NCBI RefSeq assembly: GCF_002355435.1
Contig: NZ_AP017313.1
Span: 4,650,001 to 4,714,000, forward strand
From: Mucilaginibacter gotjawali
GTDB taxonomy: Bacteria; Bacteroidota; Bacteroidia; Sphingobacteriales; Sphingobacteriaceae
DNA length: 64,000 bases
Direction of reading: 5' to 3'
The notes beneath the pieces were generated by a model that was not told the DNA's origin, searched no databases, and saw only the letters and a list, made by a program, of their open reading frames with translations. Positions 33,153 to 42,019 of the stretch are shown here, in pieces (within the stretch, counting starts at the first letter, position 1; the number at the start of each line of letters is the position of its first letter). A program made the translations under genes and the position numbers.

Positions 33153-34016
33153 ATGAGCCTGTTAAAAAGCTTTACAAAATCTTTATTATTCGTTTTCATT
33201 CTTACCCTGTGGTTTCAGAGTAAAACTTTTGCAGACGGGGGCTTCCCTGTGCGCCCGGGAAGGTTATTGATATCGCCATCGGTAAGTTATTTTTTTGCAA
33301 GCTCACGGTGGGACTCCACAGGGGTTAAAAAATCATTTCCGAATAGTGGGAAATACACGTCGGTAGGTGTTACGCTATATGGCGAATATGGCATCAGCAG
33401 GCGCTTCGCTGCAATAGTAAGCCTTCCCTATGTTTACAATGATTTTACGCAAAATGTTGCCCCGAAAAATTACTCAAGTTCGGGCCTGGCCGACCTAGAA
33501 ACGGGCATCAGGTATTACCTGGCCAATATTGATTTTATTTACTATTTCTCGTTACAAGGTACGGCTATCACACCAATGTACACCAATAATACAGCCCTTG
33601 GCTATGGCGAAGAAGGCGGCGAGCTAAAGCTGGCGTTTTCGGGTTCGGGCCATTTAGGCGATCTGAGCACTTACTTTAATGCTGCTGATGGCGTTCGCCA
33701 GTATTTTGGCACCAATGGCCCTATCCAAAACAGGTATAATGCTACCTACGGCCTTTCGCTCGATGAAGAGTTTATGAACCAGGTTTCGTTAACCGTTAGC
33801 GGCATTAACTCCTGGAGCAACGATAAAAGTTTCAATTCCGCAGTTCCCGGAACAAACAAAGACTTTAATTTCCTGCAGGCCTCATTAAGTTATGGACACT
33901 CCTTTACCCACGAGATCTCGGTATTTTTAAGCGGCGGCCAATTTTTGACAGGCCGCAATACAGGTGTCGGCACAACGGTATCGCTTGCATTTATTTACAG
34001 GTTGGATTACCGGTAA
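33153..34016 (+). CDS. Outer-membrane beta-barrel-like protein, paralogue of 29387-30232
   Basis: With the start at ATG 33153 (MSLLKSFTKSLLFVFILTLW, signal peptide ending TFA) the protein has 287 residues. It shares with its paralogue the opening GGFPVRPGRLLISPSVSYFF, the YGISRRFAAIVSLPYVYNDF strand pair, and YGHSFTHEISVFLSGGQF near the C-terminus, with a final aromatic residue cluster (YRLDYR). It lies 16 bp after esterase B. The four genes 29387-34016 therefore form the order barrel, esterase, esterase, barrel, all on the plus strand. Confidence 0.7.
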   Translation: MSLLKSFTKSLLFVFILTLWFQSKTFADGGFPVRPGRLLISPSVSYFFASSRWDSTGVKKSFPNSGKYTSVGVTLYGEYGISRRFAAIVSLPYVYNDFTQNVAPKNYSSSGLADLETGIRYYLANIDFIYYFSLQGTAITPMYTNNTALGYGEEGGELKLAFSGSGHLGDLSTYFNAADGVRQYFGTNGPIQNRYNATYGLSLDEEFMNQVSLTVSGINSWSNDKSFNSAVPGTNKDFNFLQASLSYGHSFTHEISVFLSGGQFLTGRNTGVGTTVSLAFIYRLDYR

Positions 34017-34041
34017 TTGGTTGATTGGGTTGATTAAGTTA

Positions 34042-34092
34042 GATTGGGTTGATTAGGTTTTGTCTGGTCGAACTAACTGAATCAACCCAATC
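34042..34092. terminator. 13-bp inverted repeat between convergent genes
   Basis: GATTGGGTTGATT (34042-34054) pairs perfectly with AATCAACCCAATC (34080-34092). Related GATTGGGTTGATT words also occur at 34023-34035. It lies between the plus-strand barrel gene and the minus-strand SRPBCC gene, whose stop codon it overlaps. A two-way terminator is plausible, but T-tracts are weak. Confidence 0.45.
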
Positions 34093-34561
34093 AAATCACC
34101 GTCCCAAACAACCGCTCAATCGCTCCTACCCGGTAATCGAAAATTTGTTTTACCTGCTTTTCAACCAAAATAGCATTGGCGAGGCGACCGATGGCGCCGT
34201 AAGGGATGGCGTAATCAAGGATGTCCGTCATTAAAACACCTCCTTCTATTGTTTTAAAATGATGCTGGTGGTGCCACAAAGCATAAGGTCCAAAACGCTG
34301 CTCATCAACAAAATATTCACCTTCCTTTACATGGGTAATTTCTGTCATCCAGTTCATTTTTAAACCTAAAAAGGGCGAAATGATATAGGTGATCAGCATC
34401 CCCGCGTACATTTTTGTTTCGGGGGTGTAATCGGAGGTTATCTTAAATTGCATCCCGTCGGGGGTAATTTTCGATAGGTTAAGTGGTGAGGAAAAAAAGT
34501 CCCAGGCTTCTTCAATGCTGATGGGAATAGCTTGTTCTGTTTTTAGATGGTATGTTTTCAC
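34091..34561 (-). CDS. SRPBCC-family (START/Bet v1-like) protein
   Basis: The 156 residues match the SRPBCC pattern of a deep hydrophobic cavity fold: ISIEEAWDFFSSPLNLSKIT near the N-terminus, LKMNWMTEITHVKEGEYFVDEQ and FGPYALWHHQHHFKTIEGGV in the middle, and the long C-terminal helix (LVEKQVKQIFDYRVGAIERL). Such proteins bind lipids or other hydrophobic ligands; the ligand is unknown. The stop codon lies within a short inverted repeat. It stands next to a GNAT gene in the same orientation with a 47-bp gap. Confidence 0.8.
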   Translation of the reverse strand: MKTYHLKTEQAIPISIEEAWDFFSSPLNLSKITPDGMQFKITSDYTPETKMYAGMLITYIISPFLGLKMNWMTEITHVKEGEYFVDEQRFGPYALWHHQHHFKTIEGGVLMTDILDYAIPYGAIGRLANAILVEKQVKQIFDYRVGAIERLFGTVI

Positions 34562-34608
34562 AAAGCAAAGTACGGGAAAATAGAGCTGATAGTTTTAATA
34601 ATAACACA

Positions 34609-35076
34609 TTAACTGTCTATCCCCAGGCGCATCCACACCAACAATTTTTTAAACCCCGCTTTTTCATATGCCTTGATGGCCCCCAGGTTATCGTCATAAA
34701 CTTCCAACCGCATTTCGGTAATATGCCGCTCCCTGCACCATTCCTTTAAGCCTCCGATGATCATTTGGTTTACGCCCCTCCCCCTGAATTCCGGCTTTAC
34801 ATACATAAAACCCAGATAAGCATGTTGCGGATGTTTCAGGTAGTCTTTAACATCTTCAATCCGTGCGTACCCGCTGCCGGCCAGTTCACCATCGCATTCC
34901 GCAACCAATAACTCCACATCCCCTGCACCGATCATCGCCTCAAGGTCGTAATAGTGAATCAAACCCTCTTTTAAAGTGCTGTCAAAAGGCCGTTCGGTAG
35001 TAACAATGCCCTGTTCAAATTCAAATAAAGTTTGCAGGTCGCTGTAAACAGCTTTTCTAACAATTATTTTATCCAT
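34609..35076 (-). CDS. GNAT-family N-acetyltransferase
   Basis: The 155-residue protein has the GNAT fold: VRKAVYSDLQTLFEFEQ at the start, AGSGYARIED on beta-4, and the acetyl-CoA loop YVKPEFRGRGVNQMIIGGL (R/QxxGxG/A type) near residues 92-110. LEVYDDNLGAIKAYEKAGF near 124-142 is the typical final helix-strand. Substrate cannot be inferred; small-molecule amines or protein N-termini are both possible for this group. It lies alone with the SRPBCC gene. Confidence 0.87.
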   Translation of the reverse strand: MDKIIVRKAVYSDLQTLFEFEQGIVTTERPFDSTLKEGLIHYYDLEAMIGAGDVELLVAECDGELAGSGYARIEDVKDYLKHPQHAYLGFMYVKPEFRGRGVNQMIIGGLKEWCRERHITEMRLEVYDDNLGAIKAYEKAGFKKLLVWMRLGIDS

Positions 35077-35227
35077 ACCTTGGTATTAGCAGGGGGTAAA
35101 TTAGGAAAAATTTTGAGAGGTAAGTATTCCACCGGGATAAATTTCCGGGAAATAAGGGGGAGAAAAGCACTCCGGAAAGAACAAAGCACTCCGGCGAGAT
35201 GTTTTATTTCAAAAACATCAGTTCAAA

Positions 35228-35701
35228 TTACTGCACTATTTTGTTAGCGCAATACGAGCTTGCAAAAGCCTCCGGCTTGGCCTTAAACACAAAGCCCATG
35301 CTTAAAATGTAACCCATCGCTTCATGCAATGCCTGGTTCGATTTAAACATCGGGTTGGTGTTAATGTCGGCGTGTACTTCAAGGTCAACATCGTACAGGT
35401 CAAGCAGGTCGCAAAGTTTGTAGGCGATATCGATTGATTTTTGCACCTCCGTCAGCATTCTTTCTTTAATGCTCATTTTTTGCGAGGTACGTTCCTGCTG
35501 GATGAACATGAACCCTCCTTTTTGCTCGCGTAAAAAAACAATCACGGTGGCAAAATCGGTTACGTTACCTTTCACCTGCGAATCTGTTCCGATACATACT
35601 TTAAGCTTGTTGCCGAGGTCGGTTTCCCTTTCTATGGCCTTTTCAACCTCTTCGATAATGGGCGCTTGAATGATCTCGCCGCTAAATTTTCTCCAGGTCA
35701 T
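35228..35701 (-). CDS. YkuK/DUF458-type RNase H-like protein
   Basis: The 157-residue product has VCIGTDSQVKGNVTDFATVI (first acidic residue of an RNase H-like fold in the GTDSQ motif), ISIKERMLTEVQKSIDIAY and VDLEVHADINTNPMFKSNQ with a second acidic centre, and GFVFKAKPEAFASSYCANKI at the end. This is the DUF458/YkuK pattern. The fold suggests binding or cleavage of nucleic acid, but no activity has been shown for the family to my knowledge. Genes on both sides are unrelated. Confidence 0.8.
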   Translation of the reverse strand: MTWRKFSGEIIQAPIIEEVEKAIERETDLGNKLKVCIGTDSQVKGNVTDFATVIVFLREQKGGFMFIQQERTSQKMSIKERMLTEVQKSIDIAYKLCDLLDLYDVDLEVHADINTNPMFKSNQALHEAMGYILSMGFVFKAKPEAFASSYCANKIVQ

Positions 35702-35835
35702 ATAAAAAATTTAAGGTTAATTTATGAGTGACCTTTTTTAGGTCTATAAAAATAAGCGATATACTTTTATATAAACGTCAAGAACATGTGATTTATTTGT
35801 TAACATTATATTGAATGTTAACAGGTTAGGGTCTC

Positions 35836-35866
35836 GATGTGCAAATATGCCGATGTGCGGATGTGC
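35836..35866 (+). repeat. 8-bp GATGTGCA repeat array
   Basis: Four degenerate units (GATGTGCA, AATATGCC, GATGTGCG, GATGTGCA) upstream of the M13 peptidase gene, followed by repeated AATTTGAAAAT words up to the gene start. It is the same family as the arrays in the dcw cluster. Confidence 0.7.
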
Positions 35867-35947
35867 AGATTGGGGAATTTGAAAATGGGTTGATTTGAAA
35901 ATTTGAAAATGAAAGGTTTAAATCTATCTTTAATAAAAATTCAAAAA

Positions 35948-37978
35948 ATGAAATCAACCAGATGGGGCTTACTTGCTGCTGCTATGCTGATGGTAACAGC
36001 CTGCAAAAACAAATCAGATCAGCAACGAACCGTATTTTTTGATAAATCGGGGATGGATACCACGGTGAACCCTGCTGATAATTTTTTTATGTATGTTAAC
36101 GGCAAGTGGATAAAAAACACCAAAATACCGCCGTCAGAAACCGGTTGGGGTGGTATGTACACCATGACCGTTGACAATAAAAAGCAATTGCATGATATTT
36201 TGGAAGAAGTTTCCAAACAAAATAATGATAAGGGCAGCAAGGAACAAAAGGTTGGCGATCTGTATCTGAGCGGCATGGACACCGCCGCCATGGACAAATT
36301 GGGCTACGAACCCGCAAAACCTTTACTGGTAAAAATAAGCGGCGTTAAAAACTACAAGGACCTGGTAAATATATCGGCTGATACGTTTAATGATGGCGAT
36401 GGCTTTTTATTTGGGTTTTATGTTTCACCTGACGACCGTAACAGCAAAATGAATGTTGCCCATTTTGACCAAACCGGGTTGGGTATGCCCGACCGGGACT
36501 ATTATTTTAACACCGACTCGGCCACCGTAAAAATACGCGCTGCTTATACAGCCTATATTGCAAAACTTTTCGCATTAACCGGCACGGATGCAGCAACAGC
36601 TAACAAAAAAGCTGCTGATATTTTAAAATTGGAAACTGATATTGCGCAATCGCATCTCGCGCCGGTTGAATTACGCGACCCGGTGAAAAATTACCATAAA
36701 TTTTCAATAGCGGATTTTAAGAAGCTGATGCCCGATATTGATGTCAAAAATCTATTTCACCGGATGCATATAAATGCGGATACTATTTTGGTTGGTCAGC
36801 CTAAGTATTACGTTGCGTTGAATAATTTATTAAAGTCGCAGCCAATTGATGTTTGGAAAGACAAGGTAACCTTTATGGCCCTGGATGGCGCAGCTGCAGC
36901 TTTAAGCAAAGACTTCAGGGACGCCCATTTTGCATTTTACAACAAAGCTTTGGAAGGGCAAAAGGTGGCGCAACCGCGCTGGCGCGAAATGGTATCTACT
37001 ATTGATAACGGCCTGGGCGAGTTGCTGGGCCAGATTTACGTTGCCAAATATTTTCCGCCGGATGCTAAAACCCGGATGGCCGAAATGGTTGCCAACCTGA
37101 AGGCAGTTTATAAATCACGGATAGAAAAGTTGGTTTGGATGAGCGCGCCTACCAAAACAAAGGCGCTCGAAAAGCTGGCGGCCTTCACGGTTAAAATTGG
37201 CTACCCTGATAAATGGAAAAAATATGATGACGTAGAGATTAGTAAGGATGCTTATTATCAAAACATGAAATCCATCGCGAAGCATAACTATAATGAGCAG
37301 TTGAAAAAATTGGGTAAACCTGTCGATAAATCGGAGTGGTTTATGACACCATCAACAGTGGATGCGTATAATAACCCCACCAATAATGAAATCGTTTTCC
37401 CGGCAGGCATACTGCAATTTCCGTTTTTTGATAAGGACGCAGATGATGCCATCAACTACGGTGCAATAGGCGTAGTTATAGGACATGAAATGACCCACGG
37501 CTTTGACGACCAGGGACGGCAATATGATAAAGATGGCAACCTTAAAGACTGGTGGACAGCCGATGACGCCGCTAAATTTAAACAACGTGTACAGGTATTA
37601 ATCAATCAGTACGATGGTTACACGGTACTAAACGGCATCCACGTTAAAGGAGCCTTAACCCAGGGCGAAAACCTGGCCGATAACGGCGGTATGGCCATTG
37701 CCTACGAAGCCTTTAAAAGAACTGAGCAGGGCAAAGGTGATACCAAAATTGACGGATTTACGCCAGATCAGCGGTTCTTTTTGTCGCTTGCGCAATTATG
37801 GCGAATGAAGATCAGCGATGAGGCCACACGCTTAAATATTAATACCAACCCGCATTCGCCGGCCATGTACCGTACCAACGGGCCAATGTCCAATATGCCA
37901 TCGTTTTATAAAGCCTTCAACATTAAACCCGGTGATAAAATGTACCGGCCGGATAGTTTGAGGGTGAAGGTTTGGTAA
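35948..37978 (+). CDS. M13-family zinc metallopeptidase (neprilysin/PepO-like) lipoprotein
   Basis: From ATG 35948 the 676-residue product starts with a lipoprotein signal (MKSTRWGLLAAAMLMVTAC, C19). The upstream in-frame ATG at 35903 would add 15 residues made of repeat-derived sequence. M13_N and M13 peptidase domains follow: WIKNTKIPPSETGWGGMY near the N-terminus, the zinc motif HEMTH (H513-H517) followed by FDDQGRQYD, and the third ligand E574 in GENLADNGG. The family degrades peptides of up to about 40 residues in the periplasm or at the cell surface. Length and motifs are normal. It is a single-gene unit. Confidence 0.93.
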   Translation: MKSTRWGLLAAAMLMVTACKNKSDQQRTVFFDKSGMDTTVNPADNFFMYVNGKWIKNTKIPPSETGWGGMYTMTVDNKKQLHDILEEVSKQNNDKGSKEQKVGDLYLSGMDTAAMDKLGYEPAKPLLVKISGVKNYKDLVNISADTFNDGDGFLFGFYVSPDDRNSKMNVAHFDQTGLGMPDRDYYFNTDSATVKIRAAYTAYIAKLFALTGTDAATANKKAADILKLETDIAQSHLAPVELRDPVKNYHKFSIADFKKLMPDIDVKNLFHRMHINADTILVGQPKYYVALNNLLKSQPIDVWKDKVTFMALDGAAAALSKDFRDAHFAFYNKALEGQKVAQPRWREMVSTIDNGLGELLGQIYVAKYFPPDAKTRMAEMVANLKAVYKSRIEKLVWMSAPTKTKALEKLAAFTVKIGYPDKWKKYDDVEISKDAYYQNMKSIAKHNYNEQLKKLGKPVDKSEWFMTPSTVDAYNNPTNNEIVFPAGILQFPFFDKDADDAINYGAIGVVIGHEMTHGFDDQGRQYDKDGNLKDWWTADDAAKFKQRVQVLINQYDGYTVLNGIHVKGALTQGENLADNGGMAIAYEAFKRTEQGKGDTKIDGFTPDQRFFLSLAQLWRMKISDEATRLNINTNPHSPAMYRTNGPMSNMPSFYKAFNIKPGDKMYRPDSLRVKVW

Positions 37979-38031
37979 GGAATGTGCTAATTTGAAAGTG
38001 TGGGGATTTGAAGATTTGAAGATGATATGAG

Positions 38032-38064
38032 AGATTTGCGAAGTTTTGGAAACTTCGCAAATCT
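38032..38064. repeat. 15-bp perfect hairpin (AGATTTGCGAAGTTT), left bracket of an immunity-like pair
   Basis: AGATTTGCGAAGTTT (38032-38046) and AAACTTCGCAAATCT (38050-38064) form a perfect 15-bp stem with loop TGG. It lies between the M13 gene and the SMI1/KNR4 gene, with convergent orientation, and could end transcription from both sides. A related hairpin is at 39330-39362. Confidence 0.8.
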
Positions 38065-38072
38065 GATCGACA

Positions 38073-38489
38073 CTAATTAAACCACTCTTTACCATTGTCT
38101 AGCCGCTTTAGCATATCGGTAAATGAGCTGCCGATTTCTATAGGATAATCGAGCCCAATAAATTCCATAAAAACAATTCGGCAGCTAGTCTCCTCAACTA
38201 ATTCGATAGCTATACAGCCGCCGCCCATGTCGGTGCCGATTGCGAGGGTGTTAGTAAGATATTTTTGAATTTTGTAGCCTTTGTTATGCGCTAAAAGACT
38301 ATTTATATCCCAAAGTCTTAAATATTCTGCACCAAGAAGACACTCGTGTTCGACAAAATTGTTAAGAAAATATTTATAATCTTCAGGAAGTGAAAATCTG
38401 ATAGTTTTTTCGATTTCTTCAAAATTAGTCTCTAAACTCGAAGCTCGTTTAGGGAAATCATACTTAGATAATATTTTTTCTAATTCCAT
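38073..38489 (-). CDS. SMI1/KNR4-family (immunity-type) protein
   Basis: The 138-residue protein has the SMI1/KNR4 (SUKH) pattern: LETNFEEIEKTIRFSLPEDYKY near the start, EYLRLWDINSLLAHN in the middle and SSFTDMLKRLDNGKEWF at the end. Bacterial members often neutralise toxins of polymorphic or contact-dependent systems, and isolated copies are common as orphan immunity genes. No toxin gene is next to it. Together with the lipoprotein gene upstream it lies between two related hairpins. Confidence 0.8.
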   Translation of the reverse strand: MELEKILSKYDFPKRASSLETNFEEIEKTIRFSLPEDYKYFLNNFVEHECLLGAEYLRLWDINSLLAHNKGYKIQKYLTNTLAIGTDMGGGCIAIELVEETSCRIVFMEFIGLDYPIEIGSSFTDMLKRLDNGKEWFN

Positions 38490-38534
38490 CGTATTAAATG
38501 AAAAAAGTCTCTAAGTCAACCTATTTTAAAGTGA

Positions 38535-39281
38535 TTAATTCTGCGGAAAATTATAATCAAGGAAGTGAATTTTGTCTTCAGTCGGTTTTAAATCGATCGT
38601 TATTGATACTTGATTATTTTTTTTATCCCTAAGCATCGCACCTATAATATTCAAAACATTAAAACCATCATGCGTTTCGAACCGAGCCCCAAAAAGAATG
38701 AATCCTTTTACGTTTCCAAAAGTTAAATCAATTTTCTTAAGGTTGGCTATTAAAGTATCTTTAGCTGCATTCGTATAGGATTCATTACTTAAAATCGCCT
38801 TCAATCCATCATAATTTTTTGTTTTGATCAGTTCAATTGCCTTGTTAAAGACCTGCATTTTTGTTGCTATCTGTTCTAATTGATCTAATGTATATTTCGA
38901 TTCGTATTTTTCTTTTCCATTCAATATCAACACACTGTGAATTTCCTTGTAATTTCTATTTTCGTTCTTTAAATTTTTGTAGAAAGTATAAGCCAGATTA
39001 GATGCCGTAAATTCCGGAATGTTGGCATATTTGTCTGCTACATCTGATTTGCTCAATTTCAATTCAAAAAACTTCGCTGTGCCGCTATCGGTCGAGATAG
39101 TTGTACCTATCGAATATTCGCAGGATCCTCCATAAAAGTTAACAATTTCCTTAATTCCCTTGTCTTCATTATCAGTAATGCTTAAAATGTTGGATAGTAA
39201 TGAGGTACTTTGCTCACCTGGATGTTTTTTATCACAAGAAAACAGAAAGAAAGCAATTACGGTTAGGCAGGTTAGTTTCAC
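38535..39281 (-). CDS. Hypothetical lipoprotein, 248 residues
   Basis: The N-terminus MKLTCLTVIAFFLFSCDKK has a lipobox with C16 as likely lipid attachment. The remainder is lysine-rich, with ILSITDNEDKGIKEIVNFYG, KLSKSDVADKYANIPEF and TFGNVKGFILFGARFETHDG. I do not recognise a domain. Base composition is AT-rich compared with ettA or icmF, like the SMI1 gene that follows, which fits horizontal acquisition of the pair. Confidence 0.7.
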   Translation of the reverse strand: MKLTCLTVIAFFLFSCDKKHPGEQSTSLLSNILSITDNEDKGIKEIVNFYGGSCEYSIGTTISTDSGTAKFFELKLSKSDVADKYANIPEFTASNLAYTFYKNLKNENRNYKEIHSVLILNGKEKYESKYTLDQLEQIATKMQVFNKAIELIKTKNYDGLKAILSNESYTNAAKDTLIANLKKIDLTFGNVKGFILFGARFETHDGFNVLNIIGAMLRDKKNNQVSITIDLKPTEDKIHFLDYNFPQN

Positions 39282-39329
39282 AGTATATTAGTTTGAGATT
39301 CCAATGTACAGTCTTTTTTTGAAATAACA

Positions 39330-39362
39330 AGATGTGCGAAGCTTTAAAAACTTCGCACATCT
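39330..39362. repeat. 12-bp hairpin (AGATGTGCGAAG), right bracket of the immunity-like pair
   Basis: AGATGTGCGAAG (39330-39341) pairs with CTTCGCACATCT (39351-39362) around CTTTAAAAA; the CTTT/AAAA inner bases resemble the AGTTT/AAACT of the hairpin at 38032-38064. The two hairpins look like members of one repeat family. Confidence 0.75.
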
Positions 39363-39380
39363 AAACGATGGCTTACCCGA

Positions 39381-40334
39381 TCAGGTCCAACCCTCTTTGT
39401 TAGCGTATGTCTCATAAGAAACTCCTGCGTCATAGACAATCTCCCTACCCGTTTTTAATTCATAAGCGATTGCCGACAACGATAACAAGGCTTCAAACTC
39501 AACATCCTTAACCATCTCCGTCGGTAGTTCTTTTATTTTTTCATATAATGCCTTTCCATTGGCAACAGCAGCACAGCGCGCATACAAAAATGAATCCACC
39601 GACATATATTGTTCTTTTTCATCATACGAATATTCACCTATGTTTTTTGCGTGTTCCTTCGTATCGATTTGAAACAGCTTATTAGCCAATGTTTCTTCAA
39701 AACTCTTTATTTCTGATGGCTTTAATTTTGATAACGCTTTTGCAGCTGGCTCTAAAACTTTTTCGTCGTTACCTTGCTGGCTCCAATCCAGCATCGAAAT
39801 AATATCCCAAAACCTAGCATCATCAAGCATCCTTTTAGGTTTATTAACATGAAGCGATTTCATAAATTCCTCATGCTCTTTCCTCGAGATTTCAATTTCT
39901 TTCACGAAATTGAAATTGTCATATTTATATCTCCACTCAATTAAAATTTCATAACCAATATCTTGAGGTATCTTCCCACAAGAAGGAAAACCTCCATCAA
40001 TCCCATTACCAATTTCTATTTTAAAATTGCTTTCTTCACAGGATATAGGAATGTTGCCGACATATTTAAGCTGTTTGGGAAACTTGCCACAATAAATATT
40101 AATTATGCTTTTCCCTTTGGGATAAATATATTCTGTAATGAGTATCTCTGTAAGTCGCGGATCACTTATTATTGGCGGTTGTTCACCAATATAGGCTGTC
40201 ACGCCTATTAAATGAAAAGTGTATGGAGAAAAACCGAACTTACCACCGGTTTTTAAGACCCTTACAGCTCCAAAACGACCGTCCCTTAATATAGTATGGT
40301 GAATGTCTCCTTCTTGAATTGCGGTAGAACTCAT
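39381..40334 (-). CDS. Imm26-like plus DUF4240 protein
   Basis: Two parts can be seen in the 317 residues. The first ~140 resemble immunity protein Imm26 (QEGDIHHTILRDGRFGAVRVLK, PPIISDPRLTEILITEYIYP). From about MLDDARFWDIISMLDWSQQG to the end the sequence fits DUF4240 (DSFLYARCAAVANGKALYEKI, LLSLSAIAYELKTGREIVYD). DUF4240 is found in proteins associated with toxin-immunity loci. No cognate toxin is visible. It ends 3 bp upstream of the ettA frame's end on the same strand but need not share its promoter. The family calls are from memory and only moderately certain. Confidence 0.65.
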   Translation of the reverse strand: MSSTAIQEGDIHHTILRDGRFGAVRVLKTGGKFGFSPYTFHLIGVTAYIGEQPPIISDPRLTEILITEYIYPKGKSIINIYCGKFPKQLKYVGNIPISCEESNFKIEIGNGIDGGFPSCGKIPQDIGYEILIEWRYKYDNFNFVKEIEISRKEHEEFMKSLHVNKPKRMLDDARFWDIISMLDWSQQGNDEKVLEPAAKALSKLKPSEIKSFEETLANKLFQIDTKEHAKNIGEYSYDEKEQYMSVDSFLYARCAAVANGKALYEKIKELPTEMVKDVEFEALLSLSAIAYELKTGREIVYDAGVSYETYANKEGWT

Positions 40335-40336
40335 AA

Positions 40337-42019
40337 TTACACCGTCAACTTCTTATACTTGATCCTCTTCGGCGCCACATCACCTAACCGTTTTTTGCGG
40401 TTTTCTTCATAATCCGAATAATTGCCTTCAAAAAAATAAACCTGGCTGTTGCCTTCAAAGGCGAGGATGTGGGTACAGATTCTGTCTAAAAACCAGCGGT
40501 CGTGACTGATGACTACGGCGCAGCCGCCAAAGTTTTCCAGGGCCTCTTCCAAAGCGCGCAGGGTATTTACGTCGATATCATTGGTGGGCTCATCCAGCAG
40601 CAGCACGTTTGATCCTTTTTTAAGGGTGATGGATAAATGCACTCGGTTACGTTCCCCTCCCGACAAAACGCCTACCTTTTTTTGCTGGTCGGCGCCGTTA
40701 AAGTTGAATTTGGAAACATAGGCCCTTGAATTGATAGGCTTATTGCCTACCAAAATAGTTTCCAGGCCGCCGGTAACATTTTCCCAAACAGATTTAGTGG
40801 GGTCCAGGTCATCATGCATCTGGTCTACGTAACCTAAATGAACCGTTTCGCCAACCCTGAATGTACCGGCATCAGGCTGATCCTGCCCGGTAATTAATCG
40901 AAAAAGGGTGGTTTTACCTGCGCCATTCGGGCCAATGATGCCAACAATACCAGCCGGTGGCAGCGAGAAATTCAGGTTATCAAACAAAAGCTTTTCGCCG
41001 TAGGACTTGCTTACGCCATTGGCTTCGATCACTACATTGCCCAATCGCGGGCCCGGCGGGATAAACAGCTCCAGTTTTTCTTCCCTGTCCTTTGTTTCTT
41101 CGGACGCTAATTTATCGTAGTTGGATAAACGCGCCTTTGATTTGGCATGGCGGCCCTTGGGGCCCATGCGCACCCATTCCAGCTCGCGTTCCAGGGTTTT
41201 CTGGCGTTTGCTTTCGGTTTTGTCTTCCTGGGCCAAACGTTTGGCTTTCTGATCCAGCCACGAGGAATAATTTCCCTTCCATGGGATGCCTTCTCCCCTG
41301 TCCAGTTCCAGGATCCAGCCGGCCACATTATCCAAAAAGTAACGGTCGTGGGTAACAGCGATCACGGTACCTTTATATTGTTTTAAATGCTGCTCCAGCC
41401 AGTCGATTGACTCAGCGTCAAGGTGGTTGGTGGGCTCATCCAGCAATAAAACATCCGGCTCCTGTAATAATAGGCGGCATAAAGCAACGCGACGGCGTTC
41501 ACCACCCGAAAGTACCGATATTTTGGTGTCGGGATCGGGGCAGCGCAGGGCATCCATCGCGCGTTCCAGCTTTACATCCAGCTCCCAGGCGTTTACGGCG
41601 TCAATTTGATCCTGCAATTCGCCCTGGCGGTTCATCAGCTTATCCATTTTATCGGCATCGCTGTAATATTCCTCCAGTCCAAATTTCTCATTGATCTCTT
41701 CGTACTCCTTTAATAAGGCCGTAATTTCGGCCACGCCTTCTTCCACCACCTCTTTTACGGTTTTATTTGGGTCCAGTTCCGGTTCCTGGCTCAGGTAGCC
41801 CACGGTATATCCCGGCGAAAAAACCACTTCGCCTATATTGGTTTTATCAATGCCTGCTATAATTTTTAAAAGGGATGACTTGCCCGAACCATTTAAGCCA
41901 ATAACGCCGATTTTGGCCCCATAAAAAAAGGATAGATATATATTTTTTAAAACTGTTTTTTGCGGCGGGTAAACCTTACTTACGCCCGCCATTGAAAAAA
42001 TTATTTTCTCGTCTGCCAT
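40337..42019 (-). CDS. ettA: EttA, ABC-F energy-dependent translational throttle
   Basis: The 560-residue protein has two ABC ATPase domains without membrane segments: Walker A GLNGSGKSS (about 41-49) with LSGGERRRVALC, and GPNGAGKTT (about 365-373) with LSGGERNRVHLS. LLDEPTNHLD and LLDEPTNDID are the Walker B blocks. The linker contains the P-site tRNA-interaction motif region (TESKRQKTLERELEWVRMGP). EttA binds the ribosomal E site and holds the first peptide-bond step when ATP is low. Length is close to the E. coli protein (555 residues). It lies upstream of, and divergent from, clpC. Confidence 0.96.
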   Translation of the reverse strand: MADEKIIFSMAGVSKVYPPQKTVLKNIYLSFFYGAKIGVIGLNGSGKSSLLKIIAGIDKTNIGEVVFSPGYTVGYLSQEPELDPNKTVKEVVEEGVAEITALLKEYEEINEKFGLEEYYSDADKMDKLMNRQGELQDQIDAVNAWELDVKLERAMDALRCPDPDTKISVLSGGERRRVALCRLLLQEPDVLLLDEPTNHLDAESIDWLEQHLKQYKGTVIAVTHDRYFLDNVAGWILELDRGEGIPWKGNYSSWLDQKAKRLAQEDKTESKRQKTLERELEWVRMGPKGRHAKSKARLSNYDKLASEETKDREEKLELFIPPGPRLGNVVIEANGVSKSYGEKLLFDNLNFSLPPAGIVGIIGPNGAGKTTLFRLITGQDQPDAGTFRVGETVHLGYVDQMHDDLDPTKSVWENVTGGLETILVGNKPINSRAYVSKFNFNGADQQKKVGVLSGGERNRVHLSITLKKGSNVLLLDEPTNDIDVNTLRALEEALENFGGCAVVISHDRWFLDRICTHILAFEGNSQVYFFEGNYSDYEENRKKRLGDVAPKRIKYKKLTV

